Below, piece by piece: positions 23,401-34,755 of a stretch of 64,000 bases of DNA. This DNA comes from Obelidium mucronatum. Lineage: Eukaryota; Chytridiomycota; Chytridiomycetes; Chytridiales; Chytriomycetaceae. Position 1 is the first letter of the stretch. Each line of letters begins with the position of its first letter. Position numbers and translations under genes: made by a program. Below the pieces are notes generated by a model. The model worked only from the letters and a program-made list of their open reading frames with translations, searched no databases and was not told where the DNA came from. The stretch lies in the NCBI GenBank assembly GCA_025765595.1, contig JAIVFH010000031.1, positions 1 to 64,000 on the forward strand, given 5' to 3'.

Positions 23401-24612
23401 TGAGATGACCAGATGTAATCCTTCAGAACGCCACAAATACTTGGCTTTGGAGGGTGTTTTAATCCTACTGCGTGGCATGGCTTACCTGTCACGGCTTGGT
23501 GATCTGTGCCTTCAATTTGGTTGCAGCAGAAGTGCACTAAGTTTATTATTTAATCTTAGTGTTTGGTAGTTGTTGAATATATTAAATTTTTTTGTATGCA
23601 AAATTTTATTTACCATTTAAATGATTTTTTCCTGACTGTAACAGTGCTAATAGGTCCCCCTGCGCAGCTCCCACGTGTCGCCAACCCTTGCTTCTAGCAG
23701 CAATAGCTTTGGCTTGCGAGTCATGTGGGTCTTGAAACAAATTGGCAGAGGAAAACGCTGTAAGGAGTCCTACTAGGAACCAACAAATGCAACTAAGCGC
23801 TTGCTTGCAATTAGGAACGCTACTAGGGGCCCTAATTACCCCCAATTAGGCTCCTAATTGGACAGAATCCTAGTTGGGCGCAATTCAGACCCCGAATCAC
23901 ATGTGTTGCTTGGACCCTGAGCTGCTTTTGACCATCTCTTAGTTCCAAGAGTTATCTCATCTCCAACAACTCCAACAATCTCCAATATTGAAGGAAGAGC
24001 TTTTGTCAAAACATCCACAGTGGTTCTTATCTTTTATTTTTTATGTGTTTAATCAACAATGCTACCATTGGTTGCTTCTTGGAACCAGATAGTTGCATCA
24101 GTATAGCCCAAGTTTCTTTATTTTGGGAACAGGACATTCACTAGTGTATCTGACAGACAAAGAACTGATGGAATAGCATTGTACAATGTCATTCAGTGAT
24201 GACATCAGTCTACTGATTCTTTTATGGCTTTGTGTTTTGTTTGCCCCAGCCAAGGTGCATAGCCTTGGTTTCCCTTTGCTTTAAATCTTGTTTTATTAAA
24301 CTCAAGGACCTGACCCATTTGGAGAGCAATGATCTGTTAATGTTCAGGCTTGATGCTACTCTTAGTGCCCCATTCTGTTGTATTCTTGCTTGTGGATTCT
24401 CAGTTTCAAGAGAGTGAATCGGACAAATGACTGATTGACTGCTTTCTCTTTGCAATTGAGGTGTACTGCTTCCTCATCATGGCTGTTTATTACCATTTTT
24501 TTTTCAAAAACTTCAACCAAATAATTGTTTGAAAATATTTTTATTGAAACTCTTTTTGACAACCAGGAACTTCTCCAATTTATAACTTCACTCTTCTATT
24601 CAATGAAATTAA
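23401..24612. other. Degenerate repeat-derived DNA, no gene supported
   Basis: This stretch joins the transposon nest to the gene-dense part. The section 23760-23895 belongs to the CTAGTCGG word family (AGGAGTCCTACTAGG, CTAATTAGG words). The rest shows only short open frames without recognisable motifs; faint retroelement-like phrases near 23930-24450 could not be assigned. Confidence 0.5.
23760..23895. repeat. Third, diverged copy of the CTAGTCGG-type repeat
   Basis: It contains AGGAGTCCTACTAGG, CGCTACTAGGGGCCCTAATT and CTCCTAATTGG words, as in 10421-10895, but in a more AT-rich, diverged form and without clear ends. Confidence 0.5.
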
Positions 24613-25989
24613 TCAGTTATTTTTGGCATTGGCCTTGGTTCCGACAGCATGACTATTCTGAACAGCCTAAAAGAACAAATGAAAACTTTAAAAAAAAAGA
24701 AAATGTGCAAAATGTGCAGAACTTACCTCATGGGCAAATAGGTGCTGTGTCCAACCAGCAAGGGCAGCTCCAAGGAAATCGCCCACCCAATAGATCCAGT
24801 TGTTCTTGAAGTTACCAGTCAAAACGGCAGGTCCAAATACACGTGCTGGATTGAAGGCTCCTCCAGATACAGAGCCTCCAATCAATCCAAGAAATCCAAG
24901 AGTGAAACCAATTGCAAGTGGGGCAAATCCGGCTTTTGTGTTACCAGATGTTGTCTATGCAAAAGAAAAAATAAATGTCAACCAAAATAAACAAAGCGAC
25001 TCACATAAATGGTCAGATTCTTTCCTGCTTCGTTGTCTTTAGCTGCACCACCACCGGCAACCTTCACCTTATTACCAGTATCCACTATGCATGGTGTCAG
25101 ATTTGTCAAAAACAGCTAGCTGTGGATTCTCACCAGTGTCAAAAGCAGTTGCGAAGATAACATAGACCAAAACAAAGGTCAAGATGACTTCCATGAAAAA
25201 TGCATTCACCAACTGAGCTGTGGGATCGATATCTAAAACAACCGATGACGGAATGTCATGGAAGGAGCCATCATGAGGACGAGGAAAGACGACCATCAAG
25301 AAAGAAGTGGACAAAATAGCAGCAATTAGCTGGATTCCAATAAACATGAGGCCTATATGAGTAATTTTAATACAATAATTAAAACTTTCTACTGTTAAAT
25401 ACCTTTCTTCAAACTGACTTTTCCAGTTACAATAGTTGCAAATGTAACTGCTGGATTGAAGTGGGCACCAGACACATCGGCAAATGAATATATCAAAGCA
25501 ACGGCGCACAAAGCCGTAGAAAGTGCCCCCAAAACCAAGTTTTCAGGAACTTCTTGTCGACCATTGTTTACAGCAGTAGCTTCAACGATAAACAAGAAAA
25601 GGAATGTAACGAGGCCTTCTCCAAAGACAGCACGAAGGAGCTAGAAATGAAGTCGAGTTTTTTTGGAATTAGTTTGAAAGTCGAGTGAATGTGTGTTAGT
25701 GTGTTAGGGATCAAGAATGAAAAAAAAACGCGTGATCAACACTCACAACTCTCTTTTTCTCGTCCATTTCCCAAGTAAATTCATCAAATTCCTTCTTGAG
25801 ATCTTTATACCAGTCAATCGGGTTCCAACTGAAATAGCCTGGAGCATCGTCGAAAGTATCCGGCTCCGGGACAGCTGCAACGACGATCGCGGTCTCTTTT
25901 TGAACACTACCTCCCGCAGGCGGTAGGGATGGAATATCATCATCGTTCAGTTGCTTGAATTCGCTGTGTTGGTTAAAGCGCGAAGACAT
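24613..25989 (-). CDS. Aquaporin (MIP family channel)
   Basis: A membrane channel for water or small solutes. Exons on the minus strand: 25989-25747, 25640-25402, 25352-25134, 25084-25005, 24954-24727 and 24666-24613. Both pore boxes are present, HFNPAVT in exon 2 and AFNPARVFGP in exon 5. The residue after NPAR is not the Asp typical of glycerol facilitators, which favours a water-type channel (inference). Six hydrophobic segments are spread over exons 2-5. The N-terminal cytosolic tail is long (about 80 residues, acidic, with WYKDLKKEFDEF). The 49-nt intron 25133-25085 (GTGAGA..CATAG) is needed to keep the frame. The start is the first ATG of the frame. ALYREF lies just upstream on the same strand. 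Confidence 0.93.
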
Positions 25990-26173
25990 TTTGGATTGTT
26001 TTTGTTACTTTTTCGAAAGAACTGACAATTGTGACGACAAACAACTTGTTGAAAAAAAACGGTCTCTCGACTCCAAATGCGAACGAAGTGATGTGTTAAA
26101 AATCACCCAAATTTATTCTTCCGCACACCCCAATAAATCAAGTCAAACATCAACAGAATTCAAAAACAAAAAA

Positions 26174-27562
26174 TTAGAGAGACATAATAGCGTCTCCCGA
26201 GCCATCTTGGGACTATAATAACAAAATTGAGATAAAACCTATGTTGCTAAAAAAACAAGCACCCACCTGCATATATTTGTCCATTTCAGCATCTAATTGA
26301 GCGGCTAGTTCCTCTGGAGTCTTGGTTGGTCCCTTTGAACCTCTTCCGCCACGACCACGTTGAGCACCACGACTGTAAGACGTGTTATCGAACAACGAAG
26401 TTTGGAGCAACAAAAGCAGAAAATCCGTACCCTCTGGCATTGCCACGAGGGCCTCCCACTCCGCGTGGCTGCCCTTGATGACCAGCAGCAGGAGCAGCTC
26501 TTGCAGCCAAGGTAGCAAGGCTTGAGGCACTAACAAGCAATTCGATTCGCATAGGACGTCCATCAAATTGTCTTCCGTTGAATTCTTTGATGGCGTTGTC
26601 CGTGTGTTGCTTCTGTCTGTAGACGACAGTTCCAGTACCCTTCGATCTTCCATTCTGGTCAAAGTTAAGAACTGCTGATTTCACTGGGCCTGTAAGGGGG
26701 AAATAGATTTGGAAAGAATTGTTTGTTGCATGGTGAGTTGTTTTGAAGAGGCAATTTGACATGTGTGTGCGAATCCAGAGGAGGGGGGTGTTTGAAGTGG
26801 TACGGTGGACGAGGGAGTGCAGCGCCCAATCAGGCTTGGTCTGGGAACTTGGAACGCAGCGATAGGGCACTTCGCTCAGCCCGCAAACAAACTGGCAAGC
26901 CAGCTCGCTGTCGGGACTCACGAACACCATAAGGTCAAGGAGCCAATAATGTGACGCAAAAACCCGCCATGGAATCACGCGTAAGGGGAAGAAGAGGCGG
27001 CACAGTGGTAGGGCAAATTGTCGGATGTGAAAATTTTCACTTTCACTGACGCAGTTGAAGGGTGGCACGCACAGCACACGCGAAAAAAGAACACCAACCA
27101 ATGGTACTAAAGAGTTCGTGGAAGTCCTGCTGCGTGATGTTGTGGTTCAGGTTTGACACGTTGAGCGTGCTCTGGCCCAGCTGGGCCGCGACGGCGGCCA
27201 CCTGGCGCGCGCTGCTGGCGCCGGCGTACGGCGTCTGGCGCAGCGCCGCGCGGTCCGAGCGGCCGCCGCGCCGGGCGCCGCTGCCGCCGCGCTGGGTCTG
27301 TGTGCGGTCGGCGCGGGGCGCACGCGGGAGCCCGTCGGGGCCGAGTCCGGAGCCGCCGGCCTTGCGGGTGCTGCGGTTCTGCGAGATCTATGCGGGGAAG
27401 CGGGGAAGCGGGCTAGTTAGCGAGCGAGGCCATTTAAATCCATAAATAGACAGCAGCAGCAGCGTCGCTTGGGCGCGAACGGCGAGCACTGCGCGCGTGC
27501 GATGATGCGTTTGGTCTACTTACTAGGTCGTCGAGAGACATGTTGATGCTGTTGGACGCCAT
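26174..27562 (-). CDS. ALYREF: mRNA export adaptor, ALYREF/Yra1 family
   Basis: An RNA-binding adaptor of the TREX complex that links spliced mRNA to the export receptor. Exons: 27562-27524, 27387-27099, 26689-26431, 26372-26267 and 26212-26174, 243 residues in all. The N-terminus (SLDDLISQNRSTRK) matches the conserved UAP56-binding motif of the family, followed by a GC-rich Arg/Gly-rich region. A central RRM has LNVSNLNHNI and GRSKGTGTVVY. After an RG-rich tail the C-terminal motif ELAAQLDAEMDKYM repeats the UAP56-binding signature. Intron 2 (about 410 nt) is much longer than the others in the window; intron position inside the RRM is a family habit. The fit to the family is very good. Confidence 0.95.
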
Positions 27563-27932
27563 TTTGTTATGCGGTTGTAGGAAGTGTTTTTACGCAAGTT
27601 TTCTCTGTCCACCAATTTCCTTCGCCACACAAACTGAAACAACAACACGTTTTCCGCTGTTTTCTGACTCCTGAAACAATATCCATCCCTTTCGCGCATT
27701 GGCGTATATCTTTTTTATTCATTAACTTTTTTCTTTATCAACTAATTTGTGTTTTATTGTTACGTAAGTTAACTTCGAACCAGAGAGTTTATTGATATAT
27801 TCTAACCAGCTACATAGGTTCGAAAACTTGAAAAAAAAATGGTTGTACCAGACAAACAAGAAGATGGTGTGTGCAGCCAATAAATTTACTTGACTCTTCC
27901 GGAAACTAGCTTGTAAAAAAAAGTGTCCAGAA

Positions 27933-29535
27933 ATGAGCAAGAACGAGGAAGTCATTGCTGCAACGCCGGCAGCTGCTAATAAGCGACGCATCATTATCAT
28001 TGCAAGTGTTGTCTTGGTTCTTGCGTTGGCAGGTGGTCTTGGCGCGTACTTTGGAACTCGTTCTTCATCATCAGTTTCTACGCCGACGTCTCTTCCGTCC
28101 AACAATTCAACTGGCACAACAACTCCAGGAAAGCGCTTCATTGGGTATTGGGGCCAGAATGCGGTGAATAACCGCCTTGACATCGTGAAAGGATTTGGCC
28201 AGAGAAACGCCACCACAGTCAACCAATTGTCGCTTGATCACTACTGTAATACAAGTGAGTTACTTAAACAGATAACTTTGATGATTTCTTTTAAAATAAC
28301 TGATTACTTTGTCAAAGAATACTACGATGTTATCAATTTGGCGTTTGTCAGTGAGTTTGGTGGAGGTGACAACCATTTCACAATCAACCTGGCTATGAAT
28401 GGACTTTACAAATGGGATGGAACCAAGCAAACAAGTGGCTTTGATTCCATGCTTACTGTCGGTACCTCAATTAAATCTTGCCAGCAAGCTGGTGTGAAGG
28501 TTATTCTTTCCCTTGGTGGCGACCTGATTTCAAACTATTCTTTTGCTATCGGAGATGGCAAAAAGTATGCGAACCTCTTCTATAACGCGTTTTTGGGCGG
28601 TCCTGATGCTACTGTCAAGCCCTTTGGTGCCGATATCGTCTTGGATGGAATTGAATTAGACATTGAAAAGAACCCCCGTGATGTCGTAAACGCAAGCGCG
28701 ACTGTTGATCCATCTGGCTGGACTAATGAAATGGTTGATTTTGTCGTGACACTGCGAGCGTTGAAGCCATCAACTATCATTGCAGGTGAGAGCCATTTGT
28801 TGTAACCAGTTTTGATAGGATATTGATTGAGCATCTTCAAAGCGGTTCCTCAATGCTCGCTTGCTGTTCCAGGCTATTTGGGCAAAGACAAGAACATGGG
28901 TGATCTATTAGCCAAGACTCCAGGCTCATTTGACTACATTATTGTGCAGTACTACAACAACATTGAGTGCACCTACCCGTTCGGATTTAACTACAACACG
29001 TGGACTACCCTATTTCCGGGGAAAATTTACTTGGGTCTTCCAGGAGGTTGGGCAAGTGCCATTAGTGGTGGTTTCTTAAGCCCCAACGATTTGCAGGCTG
29101 TAGTAAGTTCAAAGAGTTGTTTCTGCCACCCTTTTGTCAAATCCACTAACGTAAACTATTTAGTATGATTCAATTAAAAATGATAAACAATTTGGAGGCA
29201 TCTCTGTCTATGATGTTTCCTCCTCAAACCCCCCTGCGTTTGATTTCAATGCCACCAACACTGCAAACCCGCCAGAATCTCATTACAGTGAAACTATTTA
29301 CAATTTGTTGAAGGGAAAAACTGTCGGTTCTGGGCGTCCACCGCAAGGAGAACCCCTGCTTGAAACTTCCTTTGGATACCGATGCGGAGGAACATGGGTT
29401 CATGCAAATGCTACATGTAGCAACAAAGCATGCAACCCATATGCCAGTACGAACAATACCATTGTCAACGGTACAAACGTTGGAACGGGATGTGGGGAAT
29501 GGGAGCAATGTTTCAGGTTTTTGGCAAAGTGCTAG
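27933..29535 (+). CDS. GH18 chitinase-like protein, membrane-anchored, paralogue 1
   Basis: Exons 27933-28254, 28318-28785, 28843-29102 and 29164-29535 give 473 residues. A short cytosolic tail is followed by one hydrophobic span (RRIIIIASVVLVLALAGG) and a Ser/Thr-rich stalk, so the catalytic part should face the cell surface or lumen as a type II protein. The GH18 barrel starts at FIGYWGQNAVNN. The active-site strand reads DGIELDIEKN, so the DxxDxDxE signature has Glu at its second acidic place while the final catalytic Glu is kept. The C-terminal Cys-rich part (CGGTWVHANATCSNKACNPY) may bind glycan. It resembles class III (hevamine-type) chitinases. A tandem paralogue starts 186 bp downstream. 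Confidence 0.9.
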
Positions 29536-29721
29536 CCACAGAGTTGTCATCATTTTCATCATTCCTTTTCGAGCGTAAAGTACTTAGAATAAATACACAT
29601 GTCATCTAAAATACTCAACATCGAACTCTGTTGCGTGCAGAAGGTCTGCCGCTTTGGTAAATTTTCACCAAATTTTCTTATTTAATAATAATAATTACAA
29701 TCACAACACAAAAGCCAACCG

Positions 29722-31197
29722 ATGTCGTACGAACTTCAAGAGGTTAAGCTCGACAACGACGCAGCCATTCGTGGGGAAGTTGCGCAAACGAATGCACCAG
29801 CTAATCGAAAGAAGTACATCGTCATTGGAAGTGCTGTTCTGATCTTGGCTCTTGCTGGTGGTTTGGGTGCCTACTTCCTCACCCGCAAGTCAGACAGCTC
29901 TTCAGCAAGCTCTTCCAGCGGATCATCAGCCAAGCCTTCTGCATCTGGCGCCCTGCCGCCTGTGATTACCGGACCTGTATCCAACATCCCCAAGATTCCA
30001 AGTAAGCTCATTGGATACTGGGGACAGAACGCAGTCAACAACCAGTTGGATTTGGTGAAGGGATGGGGATTGCGTCCTTTGTCGGCTACGGAGAACCAGC
30101 GTCCGTTGGGATGGTACTGTGATACCAAACTCTATGACACAATCAATTTGTCTTTCCTCAGTGAATTCGGAGGCGGCGATAACCACTTTACTATCAACTT
30201 TGCTGCCAACGGGCTCTACAAGTGGGATGGAACCAAGCAAACGTCTGGCTACGACTCTATGGAAAAGGTGGGCTTGGACATTGTTAAATGTCAAGCCGCG
30301 GGAGTCAAGATTATGATGTCTTTGGGAGGCGACAAGATCAGTTCCTACAAGTTTGCCAAAGGCGATGGTAAAAGATATGCCGAGCTCTTTTACAATGCTT
30401 TCCTTGGTGGTCCGTCGACCGCTGTCAAGCCTTTCGGTGCCAACGTTGTTTTGGACGGTATCGAATTGGATGTCGAAAAGAACCCTTCTGACGACACTCC
30501 TGGTGCTGACCCCACCGCATGGACTCCAGAAATGGTTGACTTTGTCAAGACTATCAAGCAATTAAGCCCAAAATCTCTTCTTGCTGCTGTCCCCCAATGC
30601 TCGCTCGCGGTTCCAGGTTACCTTGGAAAGGACAGAAACATGGGAGACCTTTTAGCTCAAGTTCCTGAACTGTTTGATTATGTGATTGTTCAATACTACA
30701 ACAACATTGAATGCACGTATCCCTTCGGATTCAACTACAAAAGCTGGAAGGGACTCTTTGGTGGCTATATCTTCATTGGTCTTCCAGGAGACTGGACTAG
30801 TGCCATCTCTGGAGGATTCCTTGAACCAAACTCTTTGCAAGCTGTGTATGATTCAATCAAGGCGGACAACCAATTTGCCGGATTCTCTGTGTACGATGTA
30901 TCCTCATCCAACCCTCCAGGAAAGTCAAGAAATGCGGCCAACGCCAACGCTGCATCCCTTCCAGACAGTCGTTACAGTGAGACAATCAAGAATCTATTGA
31001 ACAACCAGATTGTTGGTTCAGGCATGCCAGCACCTGGTGCCCCTCTTATCGAAACCGACTTTGCATACAGATGTGGTGGAAGTTGGGTACACGCAAATGC
31101 CACCTGCAGCAACAAGGTGTGCAACCCTTACGCTGGCCCTGTTACTGGATGTGGACCAACTGAACAGTGCTTCCGCTTCTTGGCGACCAAGTGCTGA
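29722..31197 (+). CDS. GH18 chitinase-like protein, membrane-anchored, paralogue 2 (intronless)
   Basis: A single 491-residue reading frame with the layout of paralogue 1: cytosolic tail, membrane span (KYIVIGSAVLILALAGGLG), Ser-rich stalk, GH18 barrel from LIGYWGQNAVNN, active-site strand DGIELDVEKN and Cys-rich C-terminus (CGGSWVHANATCSNKVCNPY, ending FLATKC). It lacks the three introns of paralogue 1, two of which are also in the third gene at 46059-48152. Chitin or a related cell-wall polymer is the expected substrate; the Glu for Asp change in the signature could alter activity. The start is the first ATG, with a downstream TATAAT-rich 3' region before CDK20's convergent end. Confidence 0.92.
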   Translation: MSYELQEVKLDNDAAIRGEVAQTNAPANRKKYIVIGSAVLILALAGGLGAYFLTRKSDSSSASSSSGSSAKPSASGALPPVITGPVSNIPKIPSKLIGYWGQNAVNNQLDLVKGWGLRPLSATENQRPLGWYCDTKLYDTINLSFLSEFGGGDNHFTINFAANGLYKWDGTKQTSGYDSMEKVGLDIVKCQAAGVKIMMSLGGDKISSYKFAKGDGKRYAELFYNAFLGGPSTAVKPFGANVVLDGIELDVEKNPSDDTPGADPTAWTPEMVDFVKTIKQLSPKSLLAAVPQCSLAVPGYLGKDRNMGDLLAQVPELFDYVIVQYYNNIECTYPFGFNYKSWKGLFGGYIFIGLPGDWTSAISGGFLEPNSLQAVYDSIKADNQFAGFSVYDVSSSNPPGKSRNAANANAASLPDSRYSETIKNLLNNQIVGSGMPAPGAPLIETDFAYRCGGSWVHANATCSNKVCNPYAGPVTGCGPTEQCFRFLATKC

Positions 31198-31276
31198 ACA
31201 TATATAATATAAAGGCGACAGATATGCGAGTATTGGATTTATTGGTTTTTCTATTGGTTGAATAAAGTGGTGTTAT

Positions 31277-32573
31277 CTACAGTAATATTGACAGATCCAC
31301 TGGTATGTCAGTGTCAAACTGCTCTCTAGTTTGTCTTTTCGGAATGGGTAACTCAAGGTGATGGGCTGGCAGTGGCTTGCTGAAGAAGTAGGAGTCCAAA
31401 AGTGCCTAACGAACAGAATTTTTCTTAAAAAAAAAGGAGAAAAAAATTTTTGTTTCAAAAAAGAGAAAAAATTTCAAACCTCATCGGCAAACACCCGTTT
31501 ATTGCTTGGATACACCAGAAACTTTTTGAGCAAGGCTATAGCACCGGTAGAAGAGTCGGGACAAATTTTCTCGAACTCCACGGGAGCATGATGCGGGAAT
31601 TGTATCTTATTGTAGTCTGGCAGAGTTTCAAGGTCCTGACGGGAAGGTCAGACCAGAATTCTCACAGAATGATAGAATACGTACCGGCCATTCCTCAACA
31701 GTCGGTGTACCCAGAATGCTCAAAACACAATACAGCTGGTCAATATCATTTTGACCAGGAAACAAGGGAGCGTGATTCAAGAGTTCTCCAAAAATGCATC
31801 CACACGCCCATAAGTCAACACCGATATCATATTTTCGAGCACCGAATAGCAATTCTGGAGATCTGTACCATCTAATTGAATTTCTGAGAAAACTGAACCT
31901 CATCTGAACTGAAACTCAAACCGAGTGGCAACTTGATGAGAGTAAGGCCTTCCATCTTCAGCAGAATGATGCACGCGAGCCAACCCAAAATCAGCAAGTT
32001 TTAGAATTCCTGTAGGCGAAATGAGCAAGTTTGCCGGTTTCAAATCTCTATGCATAATATTGAGTTCATGGCAATATGCGACCCCTTGAAGTAGCATAAC
32101 CATGTACGCTTTTACTTGAGCCTCTGTCAGAGGGTTGCATGCGTTTCGAAGCACCTACGTCATTTTCAGATTCTTTCGTACATTTTTGATGTAGAACAGA
32201 CCTCGGCCAAATCACTGAGCATAAATTCAAAAACAAGAACAAATCCGGCTCCAGATGGAAAGAATTCGCGTAGTTTCACCACCTTAAATAATTGATTAAA
32301 CACTGATGAATCTGATCGAACTTGCTACATTCTGATGCACAATACTTTGCAAAGCCTTGATCTCTCTGATGATGGTAGTTGGGATTCCGTCTTCAATGCG
32401 TCGCAAAGGGACTTTCTTCAGAGCTACTGTTGTTCCAGTCTCGACACACTTTGCCCTGCATCAGACACGTCACTCGGTTGCCTAAACAACTCAAGAACGC
32501 GAGAATAGACGAACCTCAGTACTACTCCGTGGGCCCCTTCGCCGATCTTGTTGATGATTTTGTATCTATCCAT
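31277..32573 (-). CDS. CDK20: Cyclin-dependent kinase-like protein kinase, CDK20 (CCRK) type
   Basis: Exons 32573-32515, 32455-32329, 32282-32202, 32154-31922, 31871-31685, 31635-31480 and 31405-31277 give 323 residues. The Gly loop is [10 protein letters not shown] and the VALKK lysine is present. The PSTAIRE-equivalent reads [17 protein letters not shown]. The catalytic loop is [10 protein letters not shown], then DFGLAR and, across an intron, [14 protein letters not shown]. The C-terminal phrase [16 protein letters not shown] is characteristic of CDK20. In other organisms this kinase controls cilium or flagellum length and cell-cycle entry. The start lies 33 bp from the divergent PPR-like gene, implying a shared promoter. 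Confidence 0.9.
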
Positions 32574-32606
32574 ATTCTTGAGAATTCTTTTTTTCTCTAT
32601 TCGGGA

Positions 32607-34649
32607 ATGTCAACACAAAAGGCAGCCCTTGTCGCCACGGCAGCAAGCATGCTCCGGCGCCAAGTTTCCGTGGTCGCAACATCCACGCCGGATCCCTTTC
32701 GGCTGCGGCTTGGTCCGAGTCTCACCGACTCTATCAATTCCAATGTCGATGCCACCATCGAAGCCGTAGTATTGCGGTCGCGGACGTGGGTCGGTATCAG
32801 TGCCGTGGTTTTGAATGCAATGATGCTGACTTGGTTTCTTCAGGCGAGAAACTGGCTTGGGCTGTTTCGAGAGTCAACAGCTATTGCTGATACGTCGAAC
32901 ACAAATGAGTTTCTTGCAACTGCCCTTGTAATCGCCGCACAGCAAAGTCGACGAAAAGTTTCGATGGAGATGCTGGACAAGTTTTGGTTGGATTATCGAG
33001 CGATGACGCAGCAATCAACTTCTTTACTGAGAGACAATCGGAAGTTAAGACTTGCCATCGCCACTCTCTTACAAACGATGCCACTCGTTACTCCAAAAGA
33101 AATGGCGATCGATCGGTTGGGATCGCTCGTCAAGGACCTGGATCGTGAAGATGTATTCCTGACGAAAGATGACATCTGTGCCATGGCCAAAGTCTATGCT
33201 CATTCGGACTGCGATCGTGCGATTGACGTGGCTTTTTCGAGACCGATATCATTTGGACTAGTCGAAGCTCTGGGGTGGATTTTTGCAAACAATCACAACA
33301 GGACCAGTGTTGAGAGGATGATTTGGCGATGGTGCTCCAAGCACGAGCATAAACACATTATACCCCATCATATTCTCACCGAATTCTTGCGAATGCTGGC
33401 GAAAGTAAAGTCGCTAGACTTCGCACTTGCACTCTATGACACACAAAAGCTGGCTCTTGACTTCACATCAAAGCATCATCCCGAAATCATCAATCAATTA
33501 AGAAATTCTGCAGCACATGAATTCCCATTAGAAACTGCTGGTATCGTTCCGCGGAAACGAGTACTTCATCAATACAGACATCTACCATTGCAAGTGTACA
33601 AAGAGTTACTATATCTGCTTGGCAAGTCCATTTCTACGAAGGTGTTATTGGATAGCGATACTGCCCGAAAATTGAAGTCTTCAAGTCGTCGTGACCTTGA
33701 CCTTCCCTTCAGCTTTAAGAACCCTTTCACTGCGACCAATCCATTGCATGTTGCCGTTATATACCCACTTTCCGAAAACACTAATCGATGTTCATCTGAA
33801 ACCATATCTTCATCATTAACTGCATCAACGAGTTGTGGCCACAAGAAGGTGCCAATTGCCATCAGCAACGTAGTCATTGCAAATCGCCTTTTTCGTGAAG
33901 CCCTTGAAGCGTATCCTATCGATGCAGATTGTTCACGGCGAAATGCAGAAATACATTTGGCTCACACCCAAATATACAACCATATGCTCCATATCGCTTG
34001 TAAACAAAGCCAACACTCCTTGATTCAAACGCTTCTCTCAGAGTTTGCCTTTCATGGTTTTACACCGAACGCGACAGCCCTTAATGCCCTCTCTGCCTAT
34101 CAAGTCCGATATCTATGTGCAATGACGCCTTACGATGACCATTTGCCACGCATTAGGGCTCTTTTAACCAGTCTCCAGGGCCTCGGTGATGCGAATTGCC
34201 GGGTAAGAGTTTACGAAGGAATTTTGATGGGGTTGTGTGCGGTTCGGAAATTTCGATTATTGTTGGAAATTGTAAACATGGTTGAAGGCAGTCTTGAACT
34301 CTCTGGTCGTGACAGAGGTGGTGCAGCTAAGAACGTTGATTGCAGAAGTACTGGACGAGGGCGAAGTGGATCGCCGAAATTTCTTCAACACATCACCCCA
34401 AGTGATGGCAAAGTTCAATTGAGGAAAGAGTTGTGGGAGTTTTGTATTGTTAAGGCTGGTGAGGCTGGCAGGCCTGCCGCTGTTCAGGAGTTTCTAACTC
34501 GGTATGTTTCATGTGGTGGAGATGTCAATGCGCACATGAGGAAATTAGTTCACAGTTATGGTGCTAGAGTACCGGACGAAGAGGATGTTAGAAGCATCCC
34601 TTCGCCACCTTTGAAATATGGCGATTCTTTATTTAGCTTGCTTCCTTAA
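32607..34649 (+). CDS. PPR-like helical-repeat protein, probably mitochondrial
   Basis: A 680-residue intronless frame. I chose ATG 32607 because the longer frame from 32379 would run antisense through two exons of CDK20. The N-terminus is Ser/Thr/Arg-rich with few acids, as in mitochondrial targeting peptides. The body is helical; the segments ALALYDTQKL and TQIYNHMLHIACKQ followed by GFTPNATALNAL have the spacing of pentatricopeptide repeats. PPR proteins bind organelle RNA. I cannot name a closer family; confidence in PPR is moderate and rests mainly on the later repeats. Confidence 0.6.
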   Translation: MSTQKAALVATAASMLRRQVSVVATSTPDPFRLRLGPSLTDSINSNVDATIEAVVLRSRTWVGISAVVLNAMMLTWFLQARNWLGLFRESTAIADTSNTNEFLATALVIAAQQSRRKVSMEMLDKFWLDYRAMTQQSTSLLRDNRKLRLAIATLLQTMPLVTPKEMAIDRLGSLVKDLDREDVFLTKDDICAMAKVYAHSDCDRAIDVAFSRPISFGLVEALGWIFANNHNRTSVERMIWRWCSKHEHKHIIPHHILTEFLRMLAKVKSLDFALALYDTQKLALDFTSKHHPEIINQLRNSAAHEFPLETAGIVPRKRVLHQYRHLPLQVYKELLYLLGKSISTKVLLDSDTARKLKSSSRRDLDLPFSFKNPFTATNPLHVAVIYPLSENTNRCSSETISSSLTASTSCGHKKVPIAISNVVIANRLFREALEAYPIDADCSRRNAEIHLAHTQIYNHMLHIACKQSQHSLIQTLLSEFAFHGFTPNATALNALSAYQVRYLCAMTPYDDHLPRIRALLTSLQGLGDANCRVRVYEGILMGLCAVRKFRLLLEIVNMVEGSLELSGRDRGGAAKNVDCRSTGRGRSGSPKFLQHITPSDGKVQLRKELWEFCIVKAGEAGRPAAVQEFLTRYVSCGGDVNAHMRKLVHSYGARVPDEEDVRSIPSPPLKYGDSLFSLLP

Positions 34650-34755
34650 CAAACAGCAACATTTGTATGATACTGTACTGTACTAGTAGTAATAGATATA
34701 ATCTTTTTATTATTGATTCTTTCAATTCTGCGCTGCTAAAAGCCTTCAAAGGAAA

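Noticed and set aside
25085..25133. Frameshift in the aquaporin gene
   Set aside because: A 49-nt intron with GTGAGA donor, CTGAC branch-like site and CATAG acceptor restores the frame exactly.
26385..27101. 238-codon open frame covering ALYREF intron 2
   Set aside because: It is intron read-through joined to exon 3; the RRM needs the spliced G|GC junction.
32379..32606. Longer start for the PPR-like gene at 32379
   Set aside because: It would run antisense through CDK20 exons 1 and 2; the ATG at 32607 is free of overlap and starts a presequence-like segment.
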